In this document: positions 1 through 5,343 of the stretch, piece by piece
Layout: every line of letters starts with the position of its first letter
Numbering within the stretch: position 1 is the stretch's first letter
Assembly: GCA_050739895.1 (NCBI GenBank)
Contig: JBOICK010000017.1
Location: forward strand, 1 to 7,837
DNA length: 7,837 nucleotides
DNA from: Stenotrophobium sp050739895
GTDB lineage: Bacteria; Pseudomonadota; Gammaproteobacteria; Nevskiales; Nevskiaceae
Reading direction: 5' to 3'
The notes under the pieces: generated by a model
What the model was told of the DNA's origin: nothing
What the model saw: the letters and a program-made list of their open reading frames with translations, nothing else
The model's database searches: none
Program-made: the position numbers and the translations under genes

Positions 1-101
1 CGGGTAGGCTGCTGGAGCACGCCGGCGACGGCGTGCCTAGAGGAATGGTTGTCCCGGCGCCGCGAGGCGTTATGACAGAACCCGGCTTAACGGCCGGCTC
101 C
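1..101 (+). ncRNA. rnpB: RNase P RNA (class A), 3' end only
   Basis: This is the 3' part of the catalytic RNA of RNase P, which trims the 5' leader from precursor tRNAs. The 5' part lies outside the window. The order of conserved blocks matches the E. coli RNA as I recall it: the opening block at 1-13, a stem-loop, CCTAGAGGAATG at 36-47, and GACAGAACCCGGCTTA at 74-89. Two stem-loops are visible. The first pairs 17-24 with 29-36 (8 bp) around a GCGA tetraloop and fits P18. The second pairs 57-61 with 66-70 around another GCGA tetraloop and fits P19, an element I believe the E. coli RNA lacks. The last bases (about 91-101) would form the 3' strand of P1 with the missing 5' end. The exact 3' end is an estimate. 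The gene lies upstream of mraZ on the same strand. Confidence 0.93.
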
Positions 102-111
102 TTTTTATTTT
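82..111 (+). terminator. Possible rnpB terminator (short hairpin plus T tract)
   Basis: CCGGC at 82-86 can pair with GCCGG at 93-97 around a six-base loop. CTCC and then a T-rich run (TTTTTATTTT, 102-111) follow. This has the form of a Rho-independent terminator. However, its stem uses bases that belong to the conserved 3' end of RNase P RNA and its P1 helix, so it could form only in competition with the mature fold. A second weak hairpin (117-121 with 127-131) has no T run. Confidence 0.35.
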
Positions 112-202
112 CGATAGACAGAGCGCCTGTCGGCGAGCTTTGTCTTGTGGCGTGCCGCTCGCGATGCCTGCGCGCGCCGCAGCGTCGTCCCTCGCCGTAA
201 AT

Positions 203-279
203 CAACTTTAAGTCTTTGGTCTAAGCCATTGTTTTTTAACAATGACCAAGATCGCGCGTGCAATCTTTATAAGTCATTG
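203..279. repeat. Imperfect direct repeat pair flanking the inverted repeat
   Basis: The segment at 203-218 (CAACTTTAAGTCTTTG) and the segment at 261-279 (CAATCTTTATAAGTCATTG) align with one mismatch and three single-base gaps. They lie about 58 bases apart, on either side of the inverted repeat at 216-249. They could be a pair of regulator sites, but an AT-rich region can produce such similarity by chance. No known regulator motif is recognised. Confidence 0.3.
216..249. repeat. Bulged inverted repeat (hairpin) in the mraZ upstream region
   Basis: TTGGTC at 216-221 pairs with GACCAA at 244-249, and ATTGTT at 228-233 pairs with AACAAT at 238-243 around a TTTT loop. All twelve pairs are Watson-Crick. 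A six-base bulge (222-227) lies on the left arm. No T run follows on the + strand, so it is not a classical Rho-independent terminator. It may be a protein-binding site or an RNA structure. Its function is unknown. Confidence 0.5.
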
Positions 280-297
280 TCGTAGTTCATTTTTTTG

Positions 298-326
298 TGA
301 AAAAACGCCTTGCGCAGTGGTATAAA
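298..326 (+). promoter_or_regulatory. Candidate extended -10 promoter for the dcw operon
   Basis: TGGTATAAA at 318-326 has the form of an extended -10 element: TG, one base, then TATAAA with five of six consensus bases. The hexamer 17 bases upstream (TGAAAA, 298-303) is a poor -35, which is typical when the extended TG is used. The T7/A6 stretch at 290-305 lies just upstream and could act like an UP element. Transcription would start near 333, giving a leader of about 67 bases before the mraZ ATG. Weaker alternatives are TTAACA (236-241) with TGCAAT (259-264), and TTGCGC (310-315) with TAAAGT (333-338), both with 17-base spacers. This is inferred from sequence alone. Confidence 0.55.
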
Positions 327-363
327 GTGGATTAAAGTGCCCTTAACGGGTAAAAAAGTGGGG
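316..363 (+). promoter_or_regulatory. MraZ box array (probable autoregulatory operator)
   Basis: A short motif recurs every 10 bases, about one helical turn: AGTGG at 316-320, AGTGG at 326-330, AGTGC at 336-340, a degenerate ACGGG at 346-350, then AGTGGGG at 357-363, one base out of register. The longer form AAAGTGG is seen at 324-330 and 355-361, with AAAGTGC at 334-340. MraZ proteins are known to bind tandem boxes of this kind, TGGGN-type repeats with 5-base spacers in E. coli and AAAGTG-type repeats in Mycoplasma. The array overlaps the candidate -10 element, so bound MraZ would be expected to block RNA polymerase. Individual affinities cannot be judged. Confidence 0.8.
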
Positions 364-390
364 AATTTGACGGCCTGTCGTGCGTCATCC

Positions 391-395
391 AGGTG
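391..395 (+). promoter_or_regulatory. Ribosome binding site deciding the mraZ start
   Basis: AGGTG lies four bases before the ATG at 400 and supports that codon as the mraZ start. The in-frame TTG at 310 has no such site. Confidence 0.6.
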
Positions 396-399
396 CGAA

Positions 400-843
400 A
401 TGTTTGCAGGCACACACCAACTGACGATAGACGAGAAAGGGCGCATCGCGGTGCCGGCCCGTTTTCGCGCGGAGCTTGCTGATATTTGCAATTCGCAGGT
501 CGTCATCACCTGCGGCCCGCTGCCGTGCATCGAGATTTATCCGGCTCCGGAATTCCAGCGCATCGCGCAGGACATCCAGGACATGGCCGACCGCAGGAAC
601 GCGGATCTGCTGAAGCAGGTCTTCATCGGCTTTGCGGTCGAGACGGAAGTCGACAAACAGGGTCGTGTTTTATTGCCCACCATGCTGCGCAAACGTGCGC
701 GGCTCAATGGCTCGGCCATCCTCATGGGTCAGTACGCCCGCTTTGACCTTTGGGCCGAGGACGTCTGGAACGAGAAATTCGGCGAGGGCCCCGGCAGCAT
801 GCTTGCGTCGCTGCATGACGCATTCCTGACGCTCAAGCGGTGA
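400..843 (+). CDS. mraZ: Transcriptional regulator MraZ
   Basis: MraZ is a DNA-binding protein of the AbrB/MazE-like swapped-hairpin fold that assembles into a ring and regulates the dcw cluster, including its own gene. The ATG at 400 gives 147 residues, close to the 152 of E. coli. The protein begins MFAG, like the E. coli MFRG start, and has a ribosome binding site upstream. Both DxxxR half-motifs are present, one in each repeat of the fold: DEKGRIAVPARFR at 11-23 (D11, R15) and DKQGRVLLPTMLR at 85-97 (D85, R89). The conserved region around FIGFAVETEVD (75-85) also fits. The C-terminal tail (about 128-147) is less conserved. The array of MraZ boxes directly upstream suggests autorepression. 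The gene ends 6 bases before rsmH. Confidence 0.96.
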   Translation: MFAGTHQLTIDEKGRIAVPARFRAELADICNSQVVITCGPLPCIEIYPAPEFQRIAQDIQDMADRRNADLLKQVFIGFAVETEVDKQGRVLLPTMLRKRARLNGSAILMGQYARFDLWAEDVWNEKFGEGPGSMLASLHDAFLTLKR

Positions 844-847
844 GGTG
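842..847 (+). promoter_or_regulatory. Ribosome binding site of rsmH
   Basis: GAGGTG overlaps the mraZ stop codon and lies two bases before the ATG at 850, with GAGG four bases away. The spacing is rather short, but the alternative ATG at 901 has no purine-rich site upstream. This favours the longer RsmH. Confidence 0.5.
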
Positions 848-849
848 CC

Positions 850-1827
850 ATGTGGTCATGCGCCTCTCGCTCCGCCACCCGCGACTGGGCTAGCGCCCCG
901 ATGTTTATCCATCGGCCGGTGATGCTCGACGCAGCCCTCACCGGGCTGAGTGTCCGCGCTGGCGGAATCTATCTTGATGGCACCTTCGGTCGTGGCGGTC
1001 ATTCTGCAGCGATACTCGAAAAGCTGGCCGGTACCGGCACGCTGCACGCACTGGATCAGGACCCGGAAGCCTGCGGCCACGCTTTCAAGCAGTTCGGCGC
1101 GCACTCGAATTTTCATATTCACCACCGCAATTTTTCGCAACTGAAATTGTTAGCCGAGGAACTCGGACTCGGCGGGCGCATCGACGGCATCCTGCTCGAC
1201 CTCGGCGTGTCGTCGCCACAGCTCGATGACGCCGCGCGCGGCTTCAGTTTTTCCAAGGATGGACCGCTCGACATGCGGATGAATCCGCAGACCGGCGAGC
1301 CCGCGGCGCAATGGCTAATGCACGCCGAGGAGCGCGAGATCGCCGATGTACTGTGGAAATTCGGCGACGAGCGCAACAGCCGACGCATCGCCCGGCGCAT
1401 CGTCGAAGCGCGCGCGGCAACGCCGCTCACGACGACGACGCAACTCGCCGAATTGATTGCCGCGGTGCCGGGGCCGCGCAGCCGGCATATTCATCCGGCG
1501 ACGCGCAGCTTTCAGGCGATCCGCATTTTCATCAACCGTGAGCTGGAAGCGCTGGAGCAGGCGCTGGCGCAGGCGGTCGAAGTGCTGGCACCCGGCGGAC
1601 GCTTGGCCGTGATCAGCTTCCATTCGCTGGAAGACCGCATCGTCAAGCGCTACCTGCGCGATGCGGCGCGGACTGCCGATACCTACACCCCGCAGGGGAT
1701 GCCGCTTGCGGCGGCAGCGCCAAAACTCAAACTCGTGGGCCGCAAGCAGTTGGCAACGGATGCGGAATCCGCCGCGAATCCGCGTGCGCGGAGTGCGGTG
1801 CTGCGCGTGGCGGAGCGTCTCGCATGA
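850..1827 (+). CDS. rsmH: 16S rRNA (cytosine-1402-N4)-methyltransferase RsmH (MraW)
   Basis: RsmH uses S-adenosylmethionine to methylate N4 of C1402 in the P-site region of 16S rRNA. It acts in the cytoplasm on the small ribosomal subunit. The ORF encodes 325 residues (313 in E. coli). Family motifs are all present: the SAM-binding GTFGRGGHS (44-52), LLDLGVSSPQLD (115-126), RGFSF (130-134), DMRM (141-144), HPATRSFQAIRIFIN (215-229), ISFHSLEDRIVKR (255-267) and NPRARSAVLRVAE (310-322). Homology to the family begins near residue 18, at MFIHRPVML. The ATG at 901 would therefore give a protein of usual length (308), while the ATG at 850 adds 17 residues with no family counterpart. I chose 850 because of its ribosome binding site and 6-base distance from mraZ. 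The stop overlaps the ftsL start by 4 bases. Confidence 0.95.
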   Translation: MWSCASRSATRDWASAPMFIHRPVMLDAALTGLSVRAGGIYLDGTFGRGGHSAAILEKLAGTGTLHALDQDPEACGHAFKQFGAHSNFHIHHRNFSQLKLLAEELGLGGRIDGILLDLGVSSPQLDDAARGFSFSKDGPLDMRMNPQTGEPAAQWLMHAEEREIADVLWKFGDERNSRRIARRIVEARAATPLTTTTQLAELIAAVPGPRSRHIHPATRSFQAIRIFINRELEALEQALAQAVEVLAPGGRLAVISFHSLEDRIVKRYLRDAARTADTYTPQGMPLAAAAPKLKLVGRKQLATDAESAANPRARSAVLRVAERLA

Positions 1828-2096
1828 AGCGCGGCGGCCTCATGCTGCACCTGCTGCTGTCGGCGCTGGTGGTGTTGTCGGCGCTGACGGTGGTACTCGT
1901 CAGATTCCAGAATCGCGAACTGGTGACGCGCATGAGCCAGCTGCGCGCTGAACACGAGAGCATCAACATGGAGTGGGCGCAGTTGCAGCTGGAAGAAGCG
2001 ACGCTGGCTTCGCACACGCGTGTCGAGAAGATTGCGCGCGAGCAGCTCGGCATGACCGAGCCCAGGGATTACGTCACCGTGAGCGCAAAGCCTTGA
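1824..2096 (+). CDS. ftsL: Cell division protein FtsL
   Basis: FtsL is a small bitopic inner-membrane protein that forms a coiled coil with FtsB, and with FtsQ brings FtsW and FtsI into the divisome and helps activate them. The 90-residue protein has one hydrophobic segment (about 7-27), followed by a coiled-coil region (about 30-62). The stretch INMEWAQLQLEEATLASH (47-64) and RVEKIAREQLGM (66-77) resemble the E. coli protein closely, which makes the call firm despite the family's low conservation. The start is the ATG in an ATGA overlap with the rsmH stop, with GGAG at 1812-1815. No in-frame ATG, GTG or TTG occurs just upstream, back to about 1746. The cytoplasmic tail is only about 6 residues, against roughly 30 in E. 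coli (121 residues in all). Confidence 0.93.
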   Translation: MKRGGLMLHLLLSALVVLSALTVVLVRFQNRELVTRMSQLRAEHESINMEWAQLQLEEATLASHTRVEKIAREQLGMTEPRDYVTVSAKP

Positions 2097-3844
2097 GTGC
2101 TGCGCGAGCCAATCTCTCCAGCACAACGGTCGCGCCGTGGCGCCGCTGGTTCGTGGCCGGCGTCTTGGGGTTGGGCGCCCTGGTCATCGTCGGCCGCGCG
2201 TTCCAGTTGCAGGTTTTGCAGCGCGATTTCCTGGTGCAGGAAGGCGACAAGCGCCATATCCGCACACTGCTGATCCCCGGACATCGCGGTGCGATCCGTG
2301 ACCGCCGCGGCGAGCCGCTGGCGCTTTCGGCGCCGGTCGAGATGATCTGGGCGGTACCCGCGGCCTTGCTGGAGTCACCGCAATATGTGTACGCGGTGGC
2401 CAAGCTGTTGAATCGCAGGCCACGCGAGCTGGAGCAGTACCTGCAGGAGCGCAAGGAGCGCAAGTTCGTCTATATCAGCGATCCGATCAGCCCGGCAGAC
2501 GCCCAGCGGATACTGTCGTTGAAGGCGCCGGGGGTGTTCTCGGAGCCGTCTTACGCGCGCTATTACCCGGCAGGCGAGGTCGCTGCGCAACTGGTGGGTT
2601 TCTGCGGCCGCGACGGCAGCGGACTTGCCGGTATCGAACGTGCGCAGGATGCTGCACTCTCCGGAAAAGCCGGCTCGCGTACGGTGATCCGCGATCGTGC
2701 AGGCCATGTGGTGGAGGATGACCTGGGCTCGGTGGATGCGGTCTCCGGTCAGGATATCGATCTGACCGTGGACCTGCGCATCCAGTACCTGGCTTACCGC
2801 GAACTCAAGGCGGCGGTGGCGCAGAACCATGCGACCGGTGGACTGGTCGTGGTCGCCGACAGCAACACCGGCGACATCCTCGCGATGGCCAGCCAGCCGG
2901 GATTCAATCCCAACAACATGGACGAGCGCAAGGACGGCGGTACGCGCAACCGCGCCGTCACAGATACGTTTGAGCCCGGCTCCACCATCAAACCGCTGCT
3001 GATTGCGCAGGCTCTGCAACTGGGATTGTTTCAGCCCAACAGCCGCATCGACACGAATCTGGGCTATTTCAAAGTCGGGACACTGACCGTGCGCGACGAG
3101 CATCCGCAAGGCGACGAGGATCTGAAGAACATCCTTACCGTCTCGAGCAATGTTGGCGCGGCCAAGATCGGACTGACGCTGGGCGCGCAGGCAGTGTGGT
3201 CCGGATACGAGCGTTTTGGCCTCGGCGAGCCGGTGTATTCCGGACTGCCCGGAGAAGCAACGCCGGTGCTGCGCAACTACAGTGACTGGGGTGAGATCGC
3301 CACCGCCACGGCATCCTATGGTTATGGCATTTCCTTCACCGCACTGAACCTGGTCCGCGCCTATGCGGCGCTGGCCAACGATGGGCTGATGCCGCAGTTG
3401 CGCCTGATTGAAAATGCACCACATGTGCCGCCGCAGCGCACCGTGTCGGCAGTAGTCGCGGGCGAGGTGCGCCGGTTGATGCTGGGCGTGGTCGCCCCTG
3501 GCGGCACCGCACCCAAAGCTGCGGTGCCGGGTTATCAGATCGCCGGCAAGACCGGCACTGCGCGCATGACTCAGGCTGGGGGCGGTTACGCCAGGGACCG
3601 GCACCGCTCGATTTTCATTGGAATGCTGCCAGCCGAGCACCCGCGGCTGGTCGGCCTGGTGATCATCGACAATCCGGCCAGCGGCGAATACTACGGCGGC
3701 CTGGTCTCGGCGCCGGTGTTTTCGGCGGTCATGCAGGGCGCCGCGCGGCTGCTGCGCATCCCGCCGGACGAGCCCTTGCCGGCACCTGCGATGCCACCGA
3801 TTCAAACCGTGTCATTGCCACAGCATGCGGAGCCGCGCACATGA
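2093..3844 (+). CDS. ftsI: Peptidoglycan D,D-transpeptidase FtsI (PBP3)
   Basis: FtsI is the class B penicillin-binding protein that cross-links septal peptidoglycan, working with FtsW in the periplasm. From the TTG at 2093 it has 583 residues (588 in E. coli). It has a short cytoplasmic tail, a membrane anchor (about 19-37), the PBP dimerisation domain starting near RGAIRDRRGEPLA (65-77), and the transpeptidase domain from about 245. The three active-site motifs are intact: STIK (297-300, catalytic Ser297, Lys300), SSN (351-353) and KTGTA (486-490). A proline-rich C-terminal tail follows (about 557-583). The TTG start overlaps the ftsL stop as TTGA. No other ATG, GTG or TTG lies in frame close to it, and the next GTG (2153) is inside the membrane segment. 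No strong ribosome binding site is visible, which suggests translational coupling to ftsL. The stop overlaps the murE start by 4 bases. Confidence 0.96.
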   Translation: MSAARANLSSTTVAPWRRWFVAGVLGLGALVIVGRAFQLQVLQRDFLVQEGDKRHIRTLLIPGHRGAIRDRRGEPLALSAPVEMIWAVPAALLESPQYVYAVAKLLNRRPRELEQYLQERKERKFVYISDPISPADAQRILSLKAPGVFSEPSYARYYPAGEVAAQLVGFCGRDGSGLAGIERAQDAALSGKAGSRTVIRDRAGHVVEDDLGSVDAVSGQDIDLTVDLRIQYLAYRELKAAVAQNHATGGLVVVADSNTGDILAMASQPGFNPNNMDERKDGGTRNRAVTDTFEPGSTIKPLLIAQALQLGLFQPNSRIDTNLGYFKVGTLTVRDEHPQGDEDLKNILTVSSNVGAAKIGLTLGAQAVWSGYERFGLGEPVYSGLPGEATPVLRNYSDWGEIATATASYGYGISFTALNLVRAYAALANDGLMPQLRLIENAPHVPPQRTVSAVVAGEVRRLMLGVVAPGGTAPKAAVPGYQIAGKTGTARMTQAGGGYARDRHRSIFIGMLPAEHPRLVGLVIIDNPASGEYYGGLVSAPVFSAVMQGAARLLRIPPDEPLPAPAMPPIQTVSLPQHAEPRT

Positions 3845-5343
3845 CCGCGTTCACGCCGCGCACGCTGAACCTGCTGCTGGCCGGCTACGGCACGCCTGCG
3901 CCGGAATACGAGGTGACGGGCCTTGAGATGGATAGCCGCCGCGTATCGGCCGGAGACTTGTTTTTGGCCTGTCGCGGACAAGGGCTGCAGCATGGATTGA
4001 TGTTCCTGGACCAGGCACTGGAGCGCGGCGCATCGGCGGTCGCCTGGGAGCCGGCACCGGGTTGGCCGCGGCCGCAAATCGACGTGCCGGAAGTTGCGGT
4101 GGAAAAACTCTCTCGCCGCGCCGGCGAGATCGCCGCCAGATTTTTTGACGAGCCGACGCGGCACATGTTTACCGCAGGCATTACCGGCACCGACGGCAAG
4201 ACCTCCACCGCGCATCTGCTGGCGCAGGCGCTGGAGCGTCTGGGCGAGCCCTGCGCCTACGTCGGCACACTGGGCGTCGGTCGTCTCGGTAATCTGTCTG
4301 ACGCGACGCATACCACGCCCGATCCGGTCAGCCTGCAACGCCACCTTGCGCAGTTGCGCGAGCAGGGCGTGTCCGCCGTGGCGATGGAGGTTTCCTCGCA
4401 CGCGCTCGATCAGGATCGTATCGCCGGTGTGCATCTGGATGCCGCGGTGCTGACCAACGTCACTCGCGATCATCTCGATTACCACGGCACGGTCGAGAAC
4501 TACGCTGCGGCCAAGCGCCGGCTGTTCGAGCGCGTGCCGGCGTCGGCCGCGATACTCAATCGTGACGACGAACACGGCAGCCTCTGGCTGGCGCAACTGG
4601 GTCGCGACGCAATCACCTACGGAGTCGAAGGCGCGGCGTCCGCTGTTCAACGCCAGGTCATTGCACGTGGACTGGAGTTGCATGCCGATGGTCTGGATTT
4701 CGATGTCGATACCTATCGTGGCAGCGCCAGAATCAGCAGTCGCCTGCTCGGCAGGTTCAACGTCTACAACCTGCTGGCGGCGCTGGCGGTGCTGTTGATC
4801 AAAAATGTGCCATTGGCCGATGCCACGCAGGCGCTGGGCCGCTGCGGCACCGTACCGGGCCGCATCGAAGGCTTCCGCGGGCCCGCTGCGCGGGCACTCG
4901 TGGTGGTGGACTATGCGCACACGCCGCAGGCGCTGGAGCAGATACTGCGCGCCGTACGCGCACATACCGCCGGAAAATTGTGGTGTGTGTTCGGTTGCGG
5001 CGGCGACCGCGATCGCGGCAAGCGGCCGTTGATGGGCGCAGCGGCGGCGCGGCATGCCGATGAGGTGATCATCACCGACGACAATCCGCGCAGCGAGAAG
5101 CCGCAGGCAATCGTCAGCGAGATTCGCGCCGGTCTTCCTGCAGGCCGGGCAGCGCGCATCATCCACGACCGCGCGCAGGCGATCACCACGGCAGTACGCG
5201 AAGCGGGGGTTGCCGACATCGTCGTCGTCGCCGGCAAGGGGCACGAGAGCGAGCAGGTCTACGGCAATGAGCGCCGGCATTTCAGCGATCGCGAATTTGT
5301 CGCAAATCTGGTTGGCGCCGCGCTTGCGGGGGTGTCCGCATGA
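3841..5343 (+). CDS. murE: UDP-MurNAc-L-Ala-D-Glu:meso-diaminopimelate ligase MurE
   Basis: MurE is the cytoplasmic ATP-dependent ligase that adds the third residue to the peptidoglycan stem peptide. The ORF encodes 500 residues (495 in E. coli). The N-terminal substrate domain (about 1-105) includes the MDSRRV turn (30-35). The central ATPase domain has the P-loop GITGTDGKTST (113-123), TTPDP (158-162), EVSSHALDQDR (183-193), NVTRDHLDYHG (206-216) and the lysine expected to be carbamylated, K225, in YAAAKRRLF. The C-terminal domain has VDYAHTP (356-362), GCGGDRDRGKRP (385-396), DNPR (414-417) and GKGHE (465-469). DNPR is the established signature for meso-diaminopimelate rather than lysine, as expected in Gram-negatives. 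The start codon lies in an ATGA overlap with ftsI, with GGAG at 3829-3832. The stop overlaps murF in the same way. Confidence 0.97.
   Translation: MTAFTPRTLNLLLAGYGTPAPEYEVTGLEMDSRRVSAGDLFLACRGQGLQHGLMFLDQALERGASAVAWEPAPGWPRPQIDVPEVAVEKLSRRAGEIAARFFDEPTRHMFTAGITGTDGKTSTAHLLAQALERLGEPCAYVGTLGVGRLGNLSDATHTTPDPVSLQRHLAQLREQGVSAVAMEVSSHALDQDRIAGVHLDAAVLTNVTRDHLDYHGTVENYAAAKRRLFERVPASAAILNRDDEHGSLWLAQLGRDAITYGVEGAASAVQRQVIARGLELHADGLDFDVDTYRGSARISSRLLGRFNVYNLLAALAVLLIKNVPLADATQALGRCGTVPGRIEGFRGPAARALVVVDYAHTPQALEQILRAVRAHTAGKLWCVFGCGGDRDRGKRPLMGAAAARHADEVIITDDNPRSEKPQAIVSEIRAGLPAGRAARIIHDRAQAITTAVREAGVADIVVVAGKGHESEQVYGNERRHFSDREFVANLVGAALAGVSA

Larger units (their letters stand above)
104..399. 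other. Non-coding spacer between rnpB and mraZ
   Basis: No convincing gene is present on either strand. Positions about 117-195 are GC-rich and contain two weak hairpins (117-121 with 127-131, and 133-138 with 157-162) but no recognisable RNA. Positions about 196-310 are markedly AT-rich and contain an inverted repeat, an imperfect direct repeat and a T/A palindrome. Positions 298-363 hold the promoter candidate and the MraZ boxes, listed separately. The rest looks like 5' leader of mraZ. An open frame runs upstream of the mraZ ATG to a TTG at 310, but it covers the promoter and operator and does not resemble MraZ there. Confidence 0.8.

Noticed and set aside
133..162. Hairpin with a 6-bp stem and 18-base loop in the GC-rich spacer
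   Set aside because: Such stems are common by chance in GC-rich DNA, and nothing else marks it as a functional RNA or riboswitch.
310..399. An upstream TTG that would extend MraZ by 30 residues
   Set aside because: The stretch covers the promoter candidate and MraZ boxes, has no ribosome binding site and no MraZ similarity. The ATG at 400 gives the normal family N-terminus.
267..530. Small - strand open frame opposite the mraZ promoter and start
   Set aside because: No ribosome binding site or recognisable domain, and it overlaps the operator and the mraZ coding region.
1973..2092. ftsI starting at 1973
   Set aside because: It would place about 40 residues without homology before the usual tail and overlap most of the end of ftsL. 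The TTG at 2093 fits the family length.
2375..5280. Long open frames on the - strand (2375-3805 and 3802-5280)
   Set aside because: They lie wholly opposite ftsI and murE, which are certain. Their translations are rich in Arg, His and Gln with no family motif, as expected for the antisense of GC-rich genes.
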